From Poecilobothrus nobilitatus (Eukaryota; Arthropoda; Insecta; Diptera; Dolichopodidae): a DNA stretch of 64,000 nt. Under the pieces are notes generated by a model, which saw nothing but the letters and a program-made list of their open reading frames with translations, ran no database searches and was not told the DNA's origin. Of the stretch, positions 20,924 to 28,908 are shown in pieces. Every line of letters begins with the position of its first letter. Positions within the stretch are counted from its first letter, which is position 1. A program made the translations under genes and the position numbers. The DNA lies in assembly GCA_947095535.1 (NCBI GenBank), contig OX352772.1:378337643-378401642 (forward strand), read 5' to 3'.

Positions 20924-21227
20924 TTAGTCGAGTATTTCCTCGTACAAATGTTGTTAAAAATTCTGCTTTAAGTTTTCCATTTGTTAAGACTATATCGAAT
21001 TTTTCAAGCAAATTTATTAAGTTATTAGTTACTTTTTCGTTATCGATATGTCCAAAAGAGTAATTCTCAATATCTGTTTTTTTCAAATCTCTGACAGGAA
21101 ATTTATACTTTAATTCTTTTACAATAGTTTTACATTTTTCTTTAATACCAGCCACAGCAATATTTTTTACAAATATTGTATTGTTATCGTCCGTACAGAA
21201 CGATAAATCTACTAGAGCACATGTCAT
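20862..21227 (-). CDS. Polinton accessory protein, paralogue of the 165-aa protein (121 aa)
   Basis: It shares the motif order of the product of 19309-19806: VDLSF near residue 6, FVKNIAVAG, FPVRDL, IENYSFGHID, LLEKFDIVLTNGKLKAEFL and RLIDIS. It lacks that protein's His/Cys-containing C-terminus and instead stops within the overlap with the protease gene. The TATA box at 21261-21268 lies 34 bp upstream of its ATG, so it is probably the first cistron of a two-gene transcript with the protease. Function unknown; a degenerate nuclease-like fold is a guess based on the motif spacing. Confidence 0.75.
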   Translation of the reverse strand: MTCALVDLSFCTDDNNTIFVKNIAVAGIKEKCKTIVKELKYKFPVRDLKKTDIENYSFGHIDNEKVTNNLINLLEKFDIVLTNGKLKAEFLTTFVRGNTRLIDISRLQENEYTSDFKGSEM

Positions 21228-21260
21228 TGTGAAATGAATAGAGATGGTTCGCTAAACTTC

Positions 21261-21268
21261 CTTTTATA
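21261..21268 (-). promoter_or_regulatory. TATA box (TATAAAAG) of the accessory/protease unit
   Basis: The minus strand reads TATAAAAG, overlapping the major capsid stop codon (21264-21266). The ATG is 34 bp downstream, so the leader must be very short. Confidence 0.55.
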
Positions 21269-22578
21269 TGTTCACGTAGACGTTACGATTTTTATCAATT
21301 TCGATATTAGCATCGAATTCTGCAAATACAATACAAGTTAATGTTGAAGTTAATGGAGAGCTGAGTCTTGCTTCAATCTTTACTACTCCCTGGTTTAATA
21401 AACTCTGACATGTATCTGTTCCCGAGCCGTCTGGTGATAAATCAAAAGCCAGTATTGTATAACCTTTTGAAAATAATTCTTTTGAAATTTGATGTCCTCT
21501 ATCAGAATGATGTATACCTGTTCCGCTAAATAATGTTAAATATGCTCGAGAATTACAAGAATTATTCGGTGTAAAACTTGTTTCAATTGCAGAGTTTGGT
21601 GTAGGCACTCCATTCACATATAATTGAAATTGTGTGAGATTTTGATGGTCGAAATGGTATGGATTTTTTGATCTCTTACCATTGAAGTTTTCATTATTAA
21701 CCATACAAAATACTAGAGCTTTTGGTATTTGCCCTATAAATATATTATCCAATGATATGTTAGATGTGTTAGCTGGAATTGTAAATGTTTTGATTTCACT
21801 TCTGGTATAAAAATATTTCGCGTTAGCCTTTTCCAATACAGTATTATGTGCTATCAATATACTAGGATTAATTGTTAAATGTTTCATGTATAACGTAGCT
21901 TCGAGAATTTTTAAATAGCTTTCATCGGCATCGTTAAAGAAAATAAAAAAATCCTGTTTTTCTAGGGCTAAAGCAATTCGAATGTCAACATTATTTAAAA
22001 GTAATTTAGGAGTATTGAAGAAATCTACATGTAATTTTCCCATTAATTCTACTACAGTAGAATTGTTGTATGATTTTTGTCTTGATTTAGAACCAGAATT
22101 ACTAAAATCATTTACATTTGGTTTATCCAATTCCCAACCAGATGCTTCCAAATGTGTTTGACTGGAATCTGTACCATAATTTAGTAAAGTAGTTAAGTAT
22201 GCTTTATAATGGTATAAGGAGTCTGAAGGAGTGATGTTTTTTCCGTTTAGAGTTACATTACATTGTTTAATTAAAGAGTGTAATAAATTATTTACAACAC
22301 TGGGCTGCGGAGCTGGTCTTGCTTCAGTTCCGGTTCCTACTTTATCATTTGCACTCCAAACTGATCCATCTTTTTTTTAATATTTGAACTTTAAATTTTA
22401 TATAGGTGGAGGATAAATCTCGATATGTATCTCCATTTCCAAGGGAAACAAATTCAATAGTTGACGGTGATGCCTCTAAAGAAGCTAAAGGATTGTATGC
22501 TACCTCTTCTGAACGCAAAATACTTGTTTGTACGGGTAATGACGCAAAAAGATCAAGTTCAGATTTCATACATTCCAT
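21264..22578 (-). CDS. mcp: Major capsid protein (double jelly roll), one frameshift
   Basis: This matches the F54H12.2-like family recognised as the Polinton major capsid protein. The first open piece (22345-22578) carries the conserved start KSELDLFASLPVQTSI and a first-strand region. The second (21264-22151) carries DNIFIGQIPKALVFCMV, NPYHFDHQNLTQFQLYVNG, AYLTLFSGTG and the typical end FAEFDANIEIDKNRNVYV. Capsid-like sequence between them continues in the second frame up to a run of eight identical bases (T on the plus strand, 22371-22378), where the frame changes by one base. A sequencing or assembly error, a real indel or programmed frameshifting are all possible. The gene starts 2 bp after the preceding 146-aa gene, suggesting a shared transcript. 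About 437 codons in all, a little shorter than usual. Confidence 0.9.
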
Positions 22579-22580
22579 TT

Positions 22581-23021
22581 TTAGTTGAATATGTCGGATG
22601 TTTTACTTTGCTTTTTTCGTCGTTTCGACTTCAAATGTGTCTTTTTAGAAACTGTTTGTCTTTTAATAGCTCTTTGTCTTTTTATAGTTCTTTGTCTTCC
22701 ACCATACATCGAATGCAGTTGGTTAACTACTGATTTCCGTAAATTTTTTATACCGCCTTTACTTTGATCAATTACAGCTTCTTTTATGTTTGCACCAGAT
22801 GCTATATCATTAAAAATATTTTTACTTGTGTTTACAGCCTCTTTTTTAATTAAGTCCCAACCTGATGTAAAAACTGGCTTTAAGTAACGAATTAAACTTC
22901 CGAATATATTTCCAAAACCACGACCTTTTTGTATAGCTGGATAAAATTGTAATAAAGGCCCAATATCGTTGATTCCCCCTCCTACCTGAGAGGAATAATA
23001 TCTCACGTAAGCTCTTTCCAT
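22581..23021 (-). CDS. pVI/pX-like minor virion protein with Gly-Gly sites (146 aa)
   Basis: A short N-terminus with SQVGGGIND (near residue 14) precedes an amphipathic/hydrophobic stretch GFGNIFGSLIRYLKPVF. Further helices, a second SMYGGRQ site (about residues 109-115) and a very basic Lys/Arg-rich tail follow. In adenoviruses pVI and pX have this layout: a protease-cut Gly-Gly, a membrane-active helix and a basic DNA- or capsid-binding part. The protease gene in the same element makes cleavage here plausible. It lies directly upstream of the major capsid gene (2-bp gap), with a TATAAATAC box 29 bp before its ATG. The assignment rests on composition and position, not on close sequence match. 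Confidence 0.75.
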   Translation of the reverse strand: MERAYVRYYSSQVGGGINDIGPLLQFYPAIQKGRGFGNIFGSLIRYLKPVFTSGWDLIKKEAVNTSKNIFNDIASGANIKEAVIDQSKGGIKNLRKSVVNQLHSMYGGRQRTIKRQRAIKRQTVSKKTHLKSKRRKKQSKTSDIFN

Positions 23022-23050
23022 GTTTGATAGGATATCATATTTGAGTAGTA

Positions 23051-23059
23051 GTATTTATA
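23051..23059 (-). promoter_or_regulatory. TATA box (TATAAATAC) of the pVI-like/capsid unit
   Basis: The minus strand reads TATAAATAC between the penton stop (23074) and the 146-aa ATG (23021). It is the same 9-mer as at 20424-20432. Confidence 0.55.
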
Positions 23060-23073
23060 TTGTTTTTGGGGAA

Positions 23074-24012
23074 TCAATGCTTTTTAAAGTGTAATACAAT
23101 TTTTGTTGGATAGTAACTGGAAACAAAATTTATTCCATCACCGTATTGATTGCAAATTTTAATTGCTATTGTTTCAAAAATATTTTTTTCTATAGGTATG
23201 TAATGGACGTTTTTAAATTCAGTATTTGTAGGTATTCTACAATTTTCTATGTTGATAGCTCTCAACGCCCGAACTTTGCTACTTCCAAAAACAGAAGATT
23301 GAACTATATCTGAATAAATCAACACCATTCCATTCAATTCATCTTTATTTTTAGCAACAGCTAATTTGAATAGTTCAGGTAATTTTGTTTTGAAATTTTT
23401 TATATTTTTTTTCTGTTGAAATAATTCAGTTAATAATGTTTTTACATTATAACTCTGATTAACTTTTATATAAAAACTATCTTCATCAAAAGTCTGCGAT
23501 ATTCGAATTAAGTCCCCTCGGTTAGATTCTGACACTTTTTTAAATGTTACATCATCATAATTTTTAGGATTAGAAATATATGTCAAAACTTCATTAAAAA
23601 ATTCAGTAAAAACTTGGTTTCGAGTAAATCCGGGATTAGGAGTTATATTTTTAATAAGCGTTGGCAAAAAATTAAACTTCCAATCATCTAAATGTAATTC
23701 CGAATCGTTATATGAATAATATGTGTAGCCTATAGATTTGGTTACTTTGATTTTTTCAAGAGGTTTTTCAATGTTTCTTACATAAACATTATACTGTCCA
23801 ATATTAATAAAAGCACAATTCTCTTTGTTAAATTGTTCTGTTTGTAGGAAATCGTTCAGATAAATTTCTGAAAGACCAACTTTCCAATTACCATTTCTTA
23901 AATCAAAGTGAATAGGTAATTTATTTTCGAATGAAGCTAAAGTGTTGTCTGGAAACAGTTTTAGATTATCATTACTAAACAATGTTACATAGAAGTCATC
24001 TTGACTATCCAT
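23074..24012 (-). CDS. Minor capsid (penton-like) protein
   Basis: The 312-residue product has the N-terminal signature of the Polinton minor capsid family: DFYVTLFSNDNLKLFPDNT, then FENKLPIHFDL and GNWKVGLSEI. A beta-rich middle follows, and the C-terminus has ESNRGDLIRIS, VRALRAINIE, YIPIEKNIFETIAI and PTKIVLHFK. Family members are single-jelly-roll proteins expected at capsid five-fold vertices. No internal stop or frameshift is seen. A TATAAATAG box lies 36 bp upstream of the ATG, at the very end of the preceding 235-aa gene, so it is probably transcribed alone. Confidence 0.9.
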   Translation of the reverse strand: MDSQDDFYVTLFSNDNLKLFPDNTLASFENKLPIHFDLRNGNWKVGLSEIYLNDFLQTEQFNKENCAFINIGQYNVYVRNIEKPLEKIKVTKSIGYTYYSYNDSELHLDDWKFNFLPTLIKNITPNPGFTRNQVFTEFFNEVLTYISNPKNYDDVTFKKVSESNRGDLIRISQTFDEDSFYIKVNQSYNVKTLLTELFQQKKNIKNFKTKLPELFKLAVAKNKDELNGMVLIYSDIVQSSVFGSSKVRALRAINIENCRIPTNTEFKNVHYIPIEKNIFETIAIKICNQYGDGINFVSSYYPTKIVLHFKKH

Positions 24013-24047
24013 CTTTGTTAACTTCTTCTAAAACATAAAATGTTGTA

Positions 24048-24056
24048 CTATTTATA
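24048..24056 (-). promoter_or_regulatory. TATA box (TATAAATAG) of the penton-like gene
   Basis: The minus strand reads TATAAATAG across the stop region of the 235-aa gene, 36 bp before the ATG at 24012. Confidence 0.55.
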
Positions 24057-24755
24057 TGTTGTCCACTCCGGTGTTGATGAAGTTCTTAGTTTTGGACTTC
24101 TTAGTAAAGGTTTTAGTTTTCGTTTTTTTGTTTCAGGAAACTGTGAAAGTATAGTTGAGGAAATTGAACTACCAGCCGATCTTAGTGTCTTCTTTTTTTC
24201 AGGAGATGGTACAGCAACGGTAATTACATCACCACTTGGTGTTTCAAACATTCGATAATCAGAGCTTAGAGATGGTCTTTCGACTAATTTTTCATCTTTC
24301 AACATTTCAGTTTGAGCTAATTTTTTAAATGAATTTTCATCATCTAAATCGTAATTTGTTAAATCAACATCCATATTTGAATGTTCTTTTTTAGGGTCAT
24401 ATTCAAACACATCATCAGTAACTAATGGTAAAAATTTAGTTTGTGTTGACGTTGATTTGTATTTAGGTAATTCAGTTTCTGTATATGCATTTCGCTTAGA
24501 AAAGAATTTTGTTTGAGTACCTGTATTAAATGTAACATTATTTAACTTTTCTGGTAATTTTTTTGTATGCCTTTTGTTAATTCCGTATTTAATGAGATTT
24601 TGACGATATAAATACCATTTTTGCAATGGTTTTAATTTTTTATCATATAAAACTTTTTTCATTTTTTGATCCAATAAATCTAAGTTTTTATCATCTTGAA
24701 ATAATTTGCTAAATTTTGAAAATATTTCTGGTGACATAACAATCATTCGCTGCAT
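24048..24755 (-). CDS. Polinton structural-block protein (235 aa), unknown
   Basis: Residues 1-60 form a charged helical domain with FSKLFQDD, LLDQKMKKVLYDKK and KWYLYRQNLIKYG, a pattern I associate with a conserved Polinton protein of unknown role. The remainder is low-complexity and polar, rich in Thr/Ser/Lys/Glu, with a basic C-terminus (KKRKLKPLLRSPKLR). No catalytic motif or membrane segment is seen. Its ATG overlaps the stop of the upstream 110-aa gene in TAATG, which suggests translation by stop-and-restart on a shared transcript. A virion core or scaffold role is only inferred from context. Confidence 0.8.
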   Translation of the reverse strand: MQRMIVMSPEIFSKFSKLFQDDKNLDLLDQKMKKVLYDKKLKPLQKWYLYRQNLIKYGINKRHTKKLPEKLNNVTFNTGTQTKFFSKRNAYTETELPKYKSTSTQTKFLPLVTDDVFEYDPKKEHSNMDVDLTNYDLDDENSFKKLAQTEMLKDEKLVERPSLSSDYRMFETPSGDVITVAVPSPEKKKTLRSAGSSISSTILSQFPETKKRKLKPLLRSPKLRTSSTPEWTTYK

Positions 24756-25087
24756 TATGTCTTACTGAGAAGTTTTCCTATTATACCAGATAATATAGTA
24801 CCAATTAATGTAGGTAAAAATCCTCCATGTTGAATTAACATTTTTCGTTTAGCTTTTATACCTTTTTGTGGACACGCTAAGAGTCTTAATTGTTTTTTAT
24901 ATTTTTTTAGTTTTGTTTTTTGTGATGGTGATATTTTATTGTTCCCGTTTAACACATTAATTGCAATTTCAGCAATAGTTTTTATTATATCATCATCACA
25001 ATATTTTAGAATATTTTTACGAAAATTCTTGTTGTTGCATTTTTCTAGTACATGTAACATATGTCGGTTTTTCTTCAACCGTTTCAT
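24755..25087 (-). CDS. Small basic Polinton protein with C-terminal hydrophobic tail (110 aa)
   Basis: The order of motifs matches a small conserved Polinton protein: a helical N-terminus with ILKYCDDDIIKTIAEIAINVLNG, a basic block SPSQKTKLKKYKKQLRLLA, and an end with IQHGGFLPTLIGTILSGIIG. The tail is glycine-rich and hydrophobic, like adenoviral membrane-active or core peptides, and HGG/F could be cut by the element's protease. The gene begins inside the ATPase gene (71-bp overlap, different frame) and ends in the TAATG junction with the 235-aa gene. The three overlapping cistrons probably share one transcript. Confidence 0.82.
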   Translation of the reverse strand: MKRLKKNRHMLHVLEKCNNKNFRKNILKYCDDDIIKTIAEIAINVLNGNNKISPSQKTKLKKYKKQLRLLACPQKGIKAKRKMLIQHGGFLPTLIGTILSGIIGKLLSKT

Positions 25088-25730
25088 ATTTTAAGCAATT
25101 GTTTAAATCTTTGGTAGCACAAAAACAAACGCAATATTCCTCTGAGAATATGTTGGTTCTAATTCGAAACAAATCGCTAATGTCTTGTGTTAAATCTAAT
25201 ACAATATAACCATGTGGGTTTGATGTTGATTCATTATATACCCCCAGGAAGCCTTTTATATTTTCCGGATATAGTTGTCTAGCTAGAGGAAAAATCTGTG
25301 ATTTATCTCGAGGGTTTTTAAAAAGTACCAAATATTTACAATTTAATGAAATATCTCGTGAGAATTTCCCCTGATGAAAAATGTTTTGCGTTAATAATAT
25401 AATAGACAAATTACGGTGGTGCGAACCTTTAGTAAAAAGTTCACATACTTGTTTGTTTGCTGAATCTAACATTAAATCATCTAAAACAATTAAAGTAGGT
25501 TTATTTTCATTTTCACTAAGCTTTTCCGGAATGCCGGCATAAAAATCTATATCAGGGAAATCTATATTTCTTGGAACCGCAGAAATTTCTGGGTTACACC
25601 ATTTTATTTTTTCAATTTTGGGATGTATCAATCTAGTAATATTTTTGATCAAGTTGCAAACAAATGTTGTTTTCCCACATCCAGATGGTCCCGCCACCAT
25701 CATTGTAAATGGATGATTAAAATATATCAT
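25017..25730 (-). CDS. FtsK/HerA-type genome-packaging ATPase
   Basis: The 237-residue product has Walker A GPSGCGKT at residues 14-21 right after MIYFNHPFTMMVA, and Walker B LIVLDDLM (80-87). A sensor-like IILLTQNIF follows, with the family's KYLVLFKNPRDKSQI and QLYPENIKGF segments. This is the A32-like packaging ATPase of Polintons, thought to pump genomic DNA into the capsid. The start is fixed by the short distance to the P-loop. Its 3' end overlaps the 110-aa gene. It is divergent from the 98-aa gene across a 97-bp gap that holds a plus-strand TATA box. No lesion is seen. Confidence 0.95.
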   Translation of the reverse strand: MIYFNHPFTMMVAGPSGCGKTTFVCNLIKNITRLIHPKIEKIKWCNPEISAVPRNIDFPDIDFYAGIPEKLSENENKPTLIVLDDLMLDSANKQVCELFTKGSHHRNLSIILLTQNIFHQGKFSRDISLNCKYLVLFKNPRDKSQIFPLARQLYPENIKGFLGVYNESTSNPHGYIVLDLTQDISDLFRIRTNIFSEEYCVCFCATKDLNNCLKYETVEEKPTYVTCTRKMQQQEFS

Positions 25731-25785
25731 TATTGGTTCGCGTTTTAAAAGTCATTGAAAGGTAATTAGATTTGCTCTTCAAATA

Positions 25786-25793
25786 TATAAAAG
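25786..25793 (+). promoter_or_regulatory. TATA box (TATAAAAG) of the rightward 98-aa/integrase unit
   Basis: TATAAAAG lies 42 bp before the ATG at 25828, in the 97-bp divergent gap with the ATPase gene. The minus strand of the same spot reads TATATATTTG, which might serve the ATPase gene about 55 bp away. Confidence 0.5.
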
Positions 25794-25827
25794 CAAAAAC
25801 GTGTATAACTTATTCTCAATTTAAAAG

Positions 25828-26124
25828 ATGGAGGTAAAAGAAGTGGAAGAGTTTTTAAAATCATATTCCTCTGTGTTATTAAATGAGCATAAACAACGTA
25901 TTTTTCACATGTATAAATACATTAAAGAATTTTCAATAACAGAAAAATTTACGTCAATATACGGAACTCATTTTGCTCTTTGTCCTTGGGCTTACGACAA
26001 CTCGTCATCTGGACCGGATACATGTAACTGTTGCTCTATAGAAAATTATAAAATAGAATTGGAAAATCTGATTAAATGGTACAAGTATAATGTCACGGGC
26101 ACAAATAGTATCGGAAATACATAG
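25828..26124 (+). CDS. Small Cys-rich protein upstream of integrase (98 aa)
   Basis: Not recognised. The product is helical and charged with a short Cys cluster, CPWAYDNSSSGPDTCNCC (about residues 52-69), that could bind a metal. It has its own TATA box and its last 35 bp overlap the integrase frame, so it is probably the first cistron of the integrase transcript. The integrase frame lacks the usual N-terminal HHCC zinc finger; whether this protein replaces it is speculation. Its single-ORF length and position make it a likely real gene. Confidence 0.6.
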   Translation: MEVKEVEEFLKSYSSVLLNEHKQRIFHMYKYIKEFSITEKFTSIYGTHFALCPWAYDNSSSGPDTCNCCSIENYKIELENLIKWYKYNVTGTNSIGNT

Positions 26125-27010
26125 ACCAGCCAGACGAAACTTTCGTCGAAGAAAATTTAATCAGAAAGGTTTAAACGATACATGGCAAATTGATTTAGTA
26201 GAAATGATTCCATATGCAAAGTATAACAAAGGAAATAAATATTTATTAATTGTAATAGACATCTTTTCGAAATATGCTTATGCTGAACCAATTAAAACTA
26301 AAAATGCTAATAACGTTTTACTTGGTATGCAAAACATTTTCAAACGTGCTGGAACACTCCCAAAAAATATTCAATCTGATCAAGGTAAAGAATTTTTTAA
26401 CAAAGAATTTAGAAAACTTATGGAAAGAAAAAAAATTAATCATTATCATACATATTCTGAAATGAAAGCATCCATAGTAGAACGTTTTAACCGTACTTTA
26501 AAAAATTCAATGTGGAAGCAGTTTAGTTTTCAGGGTAATTATAAATGGATATCTATTTTACCCTCACTTATTGAGAAATACAACTCAACATATCATCGGA
26601 CAATTAAACTTCAACCTAAAAAAGTTACAAAAGCAAACGAGAAATATATTTTGAAGAACATTTACATGCAACCGAAATTTTATCAGAAAGCAAAATATAA
26701 AGTTGGAGATTATGTACGCATAAGTAAATACAAAAGAAACTTTGCAAAAGGTTATCAACCAAACTGGTCAACAGAAATATTTACAATTAAAGAAGTAAAA
26801 CGCACAGATCCAATTACTTACAACTTACTTGATTATACAAAAACACCGATTTCAGTTTCTTTTTACGAGTATGAACTTACTCGCGTCAAAAATCCTGACA
26901 CTTTTCTTGTTGAAAAAATATTGAAAAGAAAAGGAAATCAGGTTTTTGTTAAATGGTTAGGTTTTGATAAAGATCACAATTCTTGGGTAAATAAAAACGA
27001 TATTATATGA
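26090..27010 (+). CDS. int: Retroviral-type (RVE) integrase with chromodomain
   Basis: The DDE core is complete: Asp35 in WQIDLVEM, Asp97 in QSDQGKEF and Glu131 in SIVERFNRTL, with 33 residues between the last two. An SH3-like linker follows (KVGDYVRISKYKR). A C-terminal chromodomain at about 271-306 has FLVEKILKRKGNQVFVKWLGF and NSWV. Such integrases join Polinton ends to target DNA with a 6-bp stagger, which agrees with the TATGGA duplication. Chromodomains may steer insertion to heterochromatin. No HHCC zinc finger is present in the frame. The start at 26090 overlaps the preceding 98-aa gene. Confidence 0.95.
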   Translation: MSRAQIVSEIHRPARRNFRRRKFNQKGLNDTWQIDLVEMIPYAKYNKGNKYLLIVIDIFSKYAYAEPIKTKNANNVLLGMQNIFKRAGTLPKNIQSDQGKEFFNKEFRKLMERKKINHYHTYSEMKASIVERFNRTLKNSMWKQFSFQGNYKWISILPSLIEKYNSTYHRTIKLQPKKVTKANEKYILKNIYMQPKFYQKAKYKVGDYVRISKYKRNFAKGYQPNWSTEIFTIKEVKRTDPITYNLLDYTKTPISVSFYEYELTRVKNPDTFLVEKILKRKGNQVFVKWLGFDKDHNSWVNKNDII

Positions 27011-27110
27011 AACTAATTTGCTTTTTTATTTTTAATTTTTTTTTTTGCTCATTTATAGCTAGCCATAACTCACTTCAAATTTGCAATGTAAAAATACTAA
27101 TAGTTGACGT

Positions 27111-27423
27111 TTATTTATTCGCAAAATACAAAGTAGTTAATATAATAATTCAATTAACATTAACATAAATTCATATCAAACACCTGCATTTTTTCTTTAA
27201 AAATTTTTTCTGCAACACAATAAATCTATTTGATTTTATAATGCTTTAATTTGTATCTACAATAACAGAAAATTTAATTTACTTATACAAAGTAGCAAAA
27301 AATTTAAGAATAACTGACTTTTTTATTTGCAAAATACAAAGTAGTTAATATAATAAATCAATTAACATTAACATAAATTTTTCTCAAACACCTGGATTTT
27401 TTCTTTAAAAATTTTTTCTGCAA
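27111..27423 (+). repeat. Pair of 104-bp direct repeats downstream of integrase
   Basis: 27111-27215 and 27321-27423 are about 90% similar and both run from a TTATTTGCAAAATACAAAG-like start to TTTTTTCTGCAA. No gene lies between the integrase stop and the inverted repeat. Confidence 0.75.
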
Positions 27424-27711
27424 TAAACACAACAATTAATCAATAAATACATTTTTTTAAATTACTTTAAAAATAAGATACAATATCAAGGTCAATATCT
27501 GCATTTTATTTATCTCATAAATAACAACTGCATTCTTGTGTTAAAATAACTGATTGACCGTGAAAGCTTTTTATTAAAAAATAAAATAAATTCTTATTAT
27601 TTACAATAATCTATGTTACTATATACTATCACAACAAGATCATTGCACTTACTTGTATTATTTACAAAAGCTTTTTCCGGAAACTAATCATGCAACCGGT
27701 AGAAATACTAC

Positions 27712-28004
27712 ACACCTGTTTAGGTCATTGCACTATCTACTTGTTCCACATTATCTAGTTGACCTTCTATATTATTTACAAACACTTTTCCGGAAACTAA
27801 TTATGCAAACGCCAATCACGACATCTAATTTGCTACCTGTTTTTTTACACTACAACATTCCTTAAAAAAGCTCTCAACAACAAAGTAAACGCCCAAGGTC
27901 ATTGACCTAATTTGCATAATTATTTTCCCATGCCAAAGCGCTACTATTACTTTGACCTAATTTGCATAATTATTTTCCCATGCCAAAGCGCTACTATTAC
28001 TACT
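27712..28004 (-). repeat. Polinton right terminal inverted repeat
   Basis: Partner of 13534-13826; imperfect similarity extends inward to about 27475. Confidence 0.95.
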
Positions 28005-28010
28005 TATGGA
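28005..28010 (+). repeat. Polinton target-site duplication (right), TATGGA
   Basis: Same orientation and sequence as 13528-13533, directly after the terminal ACTACT. Confidence 0.95.
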
Positions 28011-28558
28011 AAAGTGTTTCGCAATGATTTTCATAAGCAAAAATAATGATGTTAAACTTTCGGTTGACTTCGGCACGTGTTATAATATACATATGTATGT
28101 GCAACATATATAACTCTGGCAATACTAACTATATTTGGGATACAGTCATATGCTCCTACGCGGGTACATACTACAACAAATTATACATAATAAAATTTTT
28201 TTTTTGTTTTTTCATTGAATGTTATACTGAAGAAAAAAGAAAAGAAGAAAATAAAAAACAAAATTATTTTTGTGTTATACAAATAGTGGAGCAAAGAAAA
28301 ACAATACAAATTCCAATAGAAATGAGTATGTAATATGTATACATAATATATATATATTTGATATTACTATAAGCATAGAATAAGAATAGATTTATTCTAT
28401 GCTATAAGTATGTACTACTATATTCTTACTATATTCAAAATCACAAAAAGCAATGCTAAACCTGCTTGGTTAAAAAATTTTAGTGTATTATAGATTTCAA
28501 CGCATATTGTAATAAATGATGATTTTTATCAATTTTTAAATTCTTTTCTTTATACATG
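28011..28558. other. Spacer between Polinton and P-like element
   Basis: AT-rich, with no gene recognised. It may hold the distal part of the errantivirus LTR split by the Polinton. It contains the 50-bp repeat 28117-28166, the inverted match of 7047-7096. Confidence 0.45.
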
Positions 28559-28908
28559 CCAAGACCTAAGTAAACATTAATTGATGTGAGTCTCGTACAT
28601 GCATAAGTTAAAGCGAGACTCACATCAATTATCAGGCCATGAAGTGCAGAGAGTAAAAGCTTAATAAGGGGCCAGCTTTTAACAAATTTACACGTAGTCT
28701 TATGGAAAAAAATAGGGGACTGACTATAAATCTTGAAATAATACAAAAACCATTTACTTTATTCAATTTGGTCCAAAGAGAAAATTAAAGTCGCATCTTT
28801 TTTACATAATTCATTAAAGGAAAATATTTTAAAATATAATATTTTCATTCATAAATATGCATTTAAAAAATTGTCTTCCTTTAAATTTTTTATTTTAAAA
28901 GCTTCTTA
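28559..28908 (+). repeat. Left inverted arm of the P-like element
   Basis: Reverse complement of 31531-31838 with scattered mismatches. It contains a perfect 17-bp inverted repeat (28579-28595 and 28614-28630, AATTGATGTGAGTCTCG) absent from the other arm. Confidence 0.85.

Larger units (their letters stand above)
13534..28004. mobile_element. Complete Polinton/Maverick (14,471 bp)
   Basis: The element begins AGTAGTAATAGTAGCGC and ends with the exact reverse complement. It is flanked by a 6-bp duplication and encodes all hallmark Polinton proteins: protein-primed PolB, RVE integrase, packaging ATPase, adenain-like protease, major and minor capsid proteins. Length (15-20 kb typical), AG...CT ends and 6-bp duplication fit the superfamily. 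The 293-bp perfect identity of the inverted repeats and near-intact genes point to recent insertion. Known Polintons encode virion proteins and are thought able to form particles; that is not shown here. Confidence 0.97.

Noticed and set aside
22406..22767. Plus-strand open frames of 60-90 codons
   Set aside because: Shadows of the major capsid and pVI-like genes.
27111..27423. CRISPR-like direct repeats
   Set aside because: Only two long units with an unrelated spacer in a eukaryotic element; no array structure and no cas genes.
28480..28746. 88-codon minus-strand frame
   Set aside because: Crosses the inverted arm and small hairpin of the P-like element; no protein similarity.
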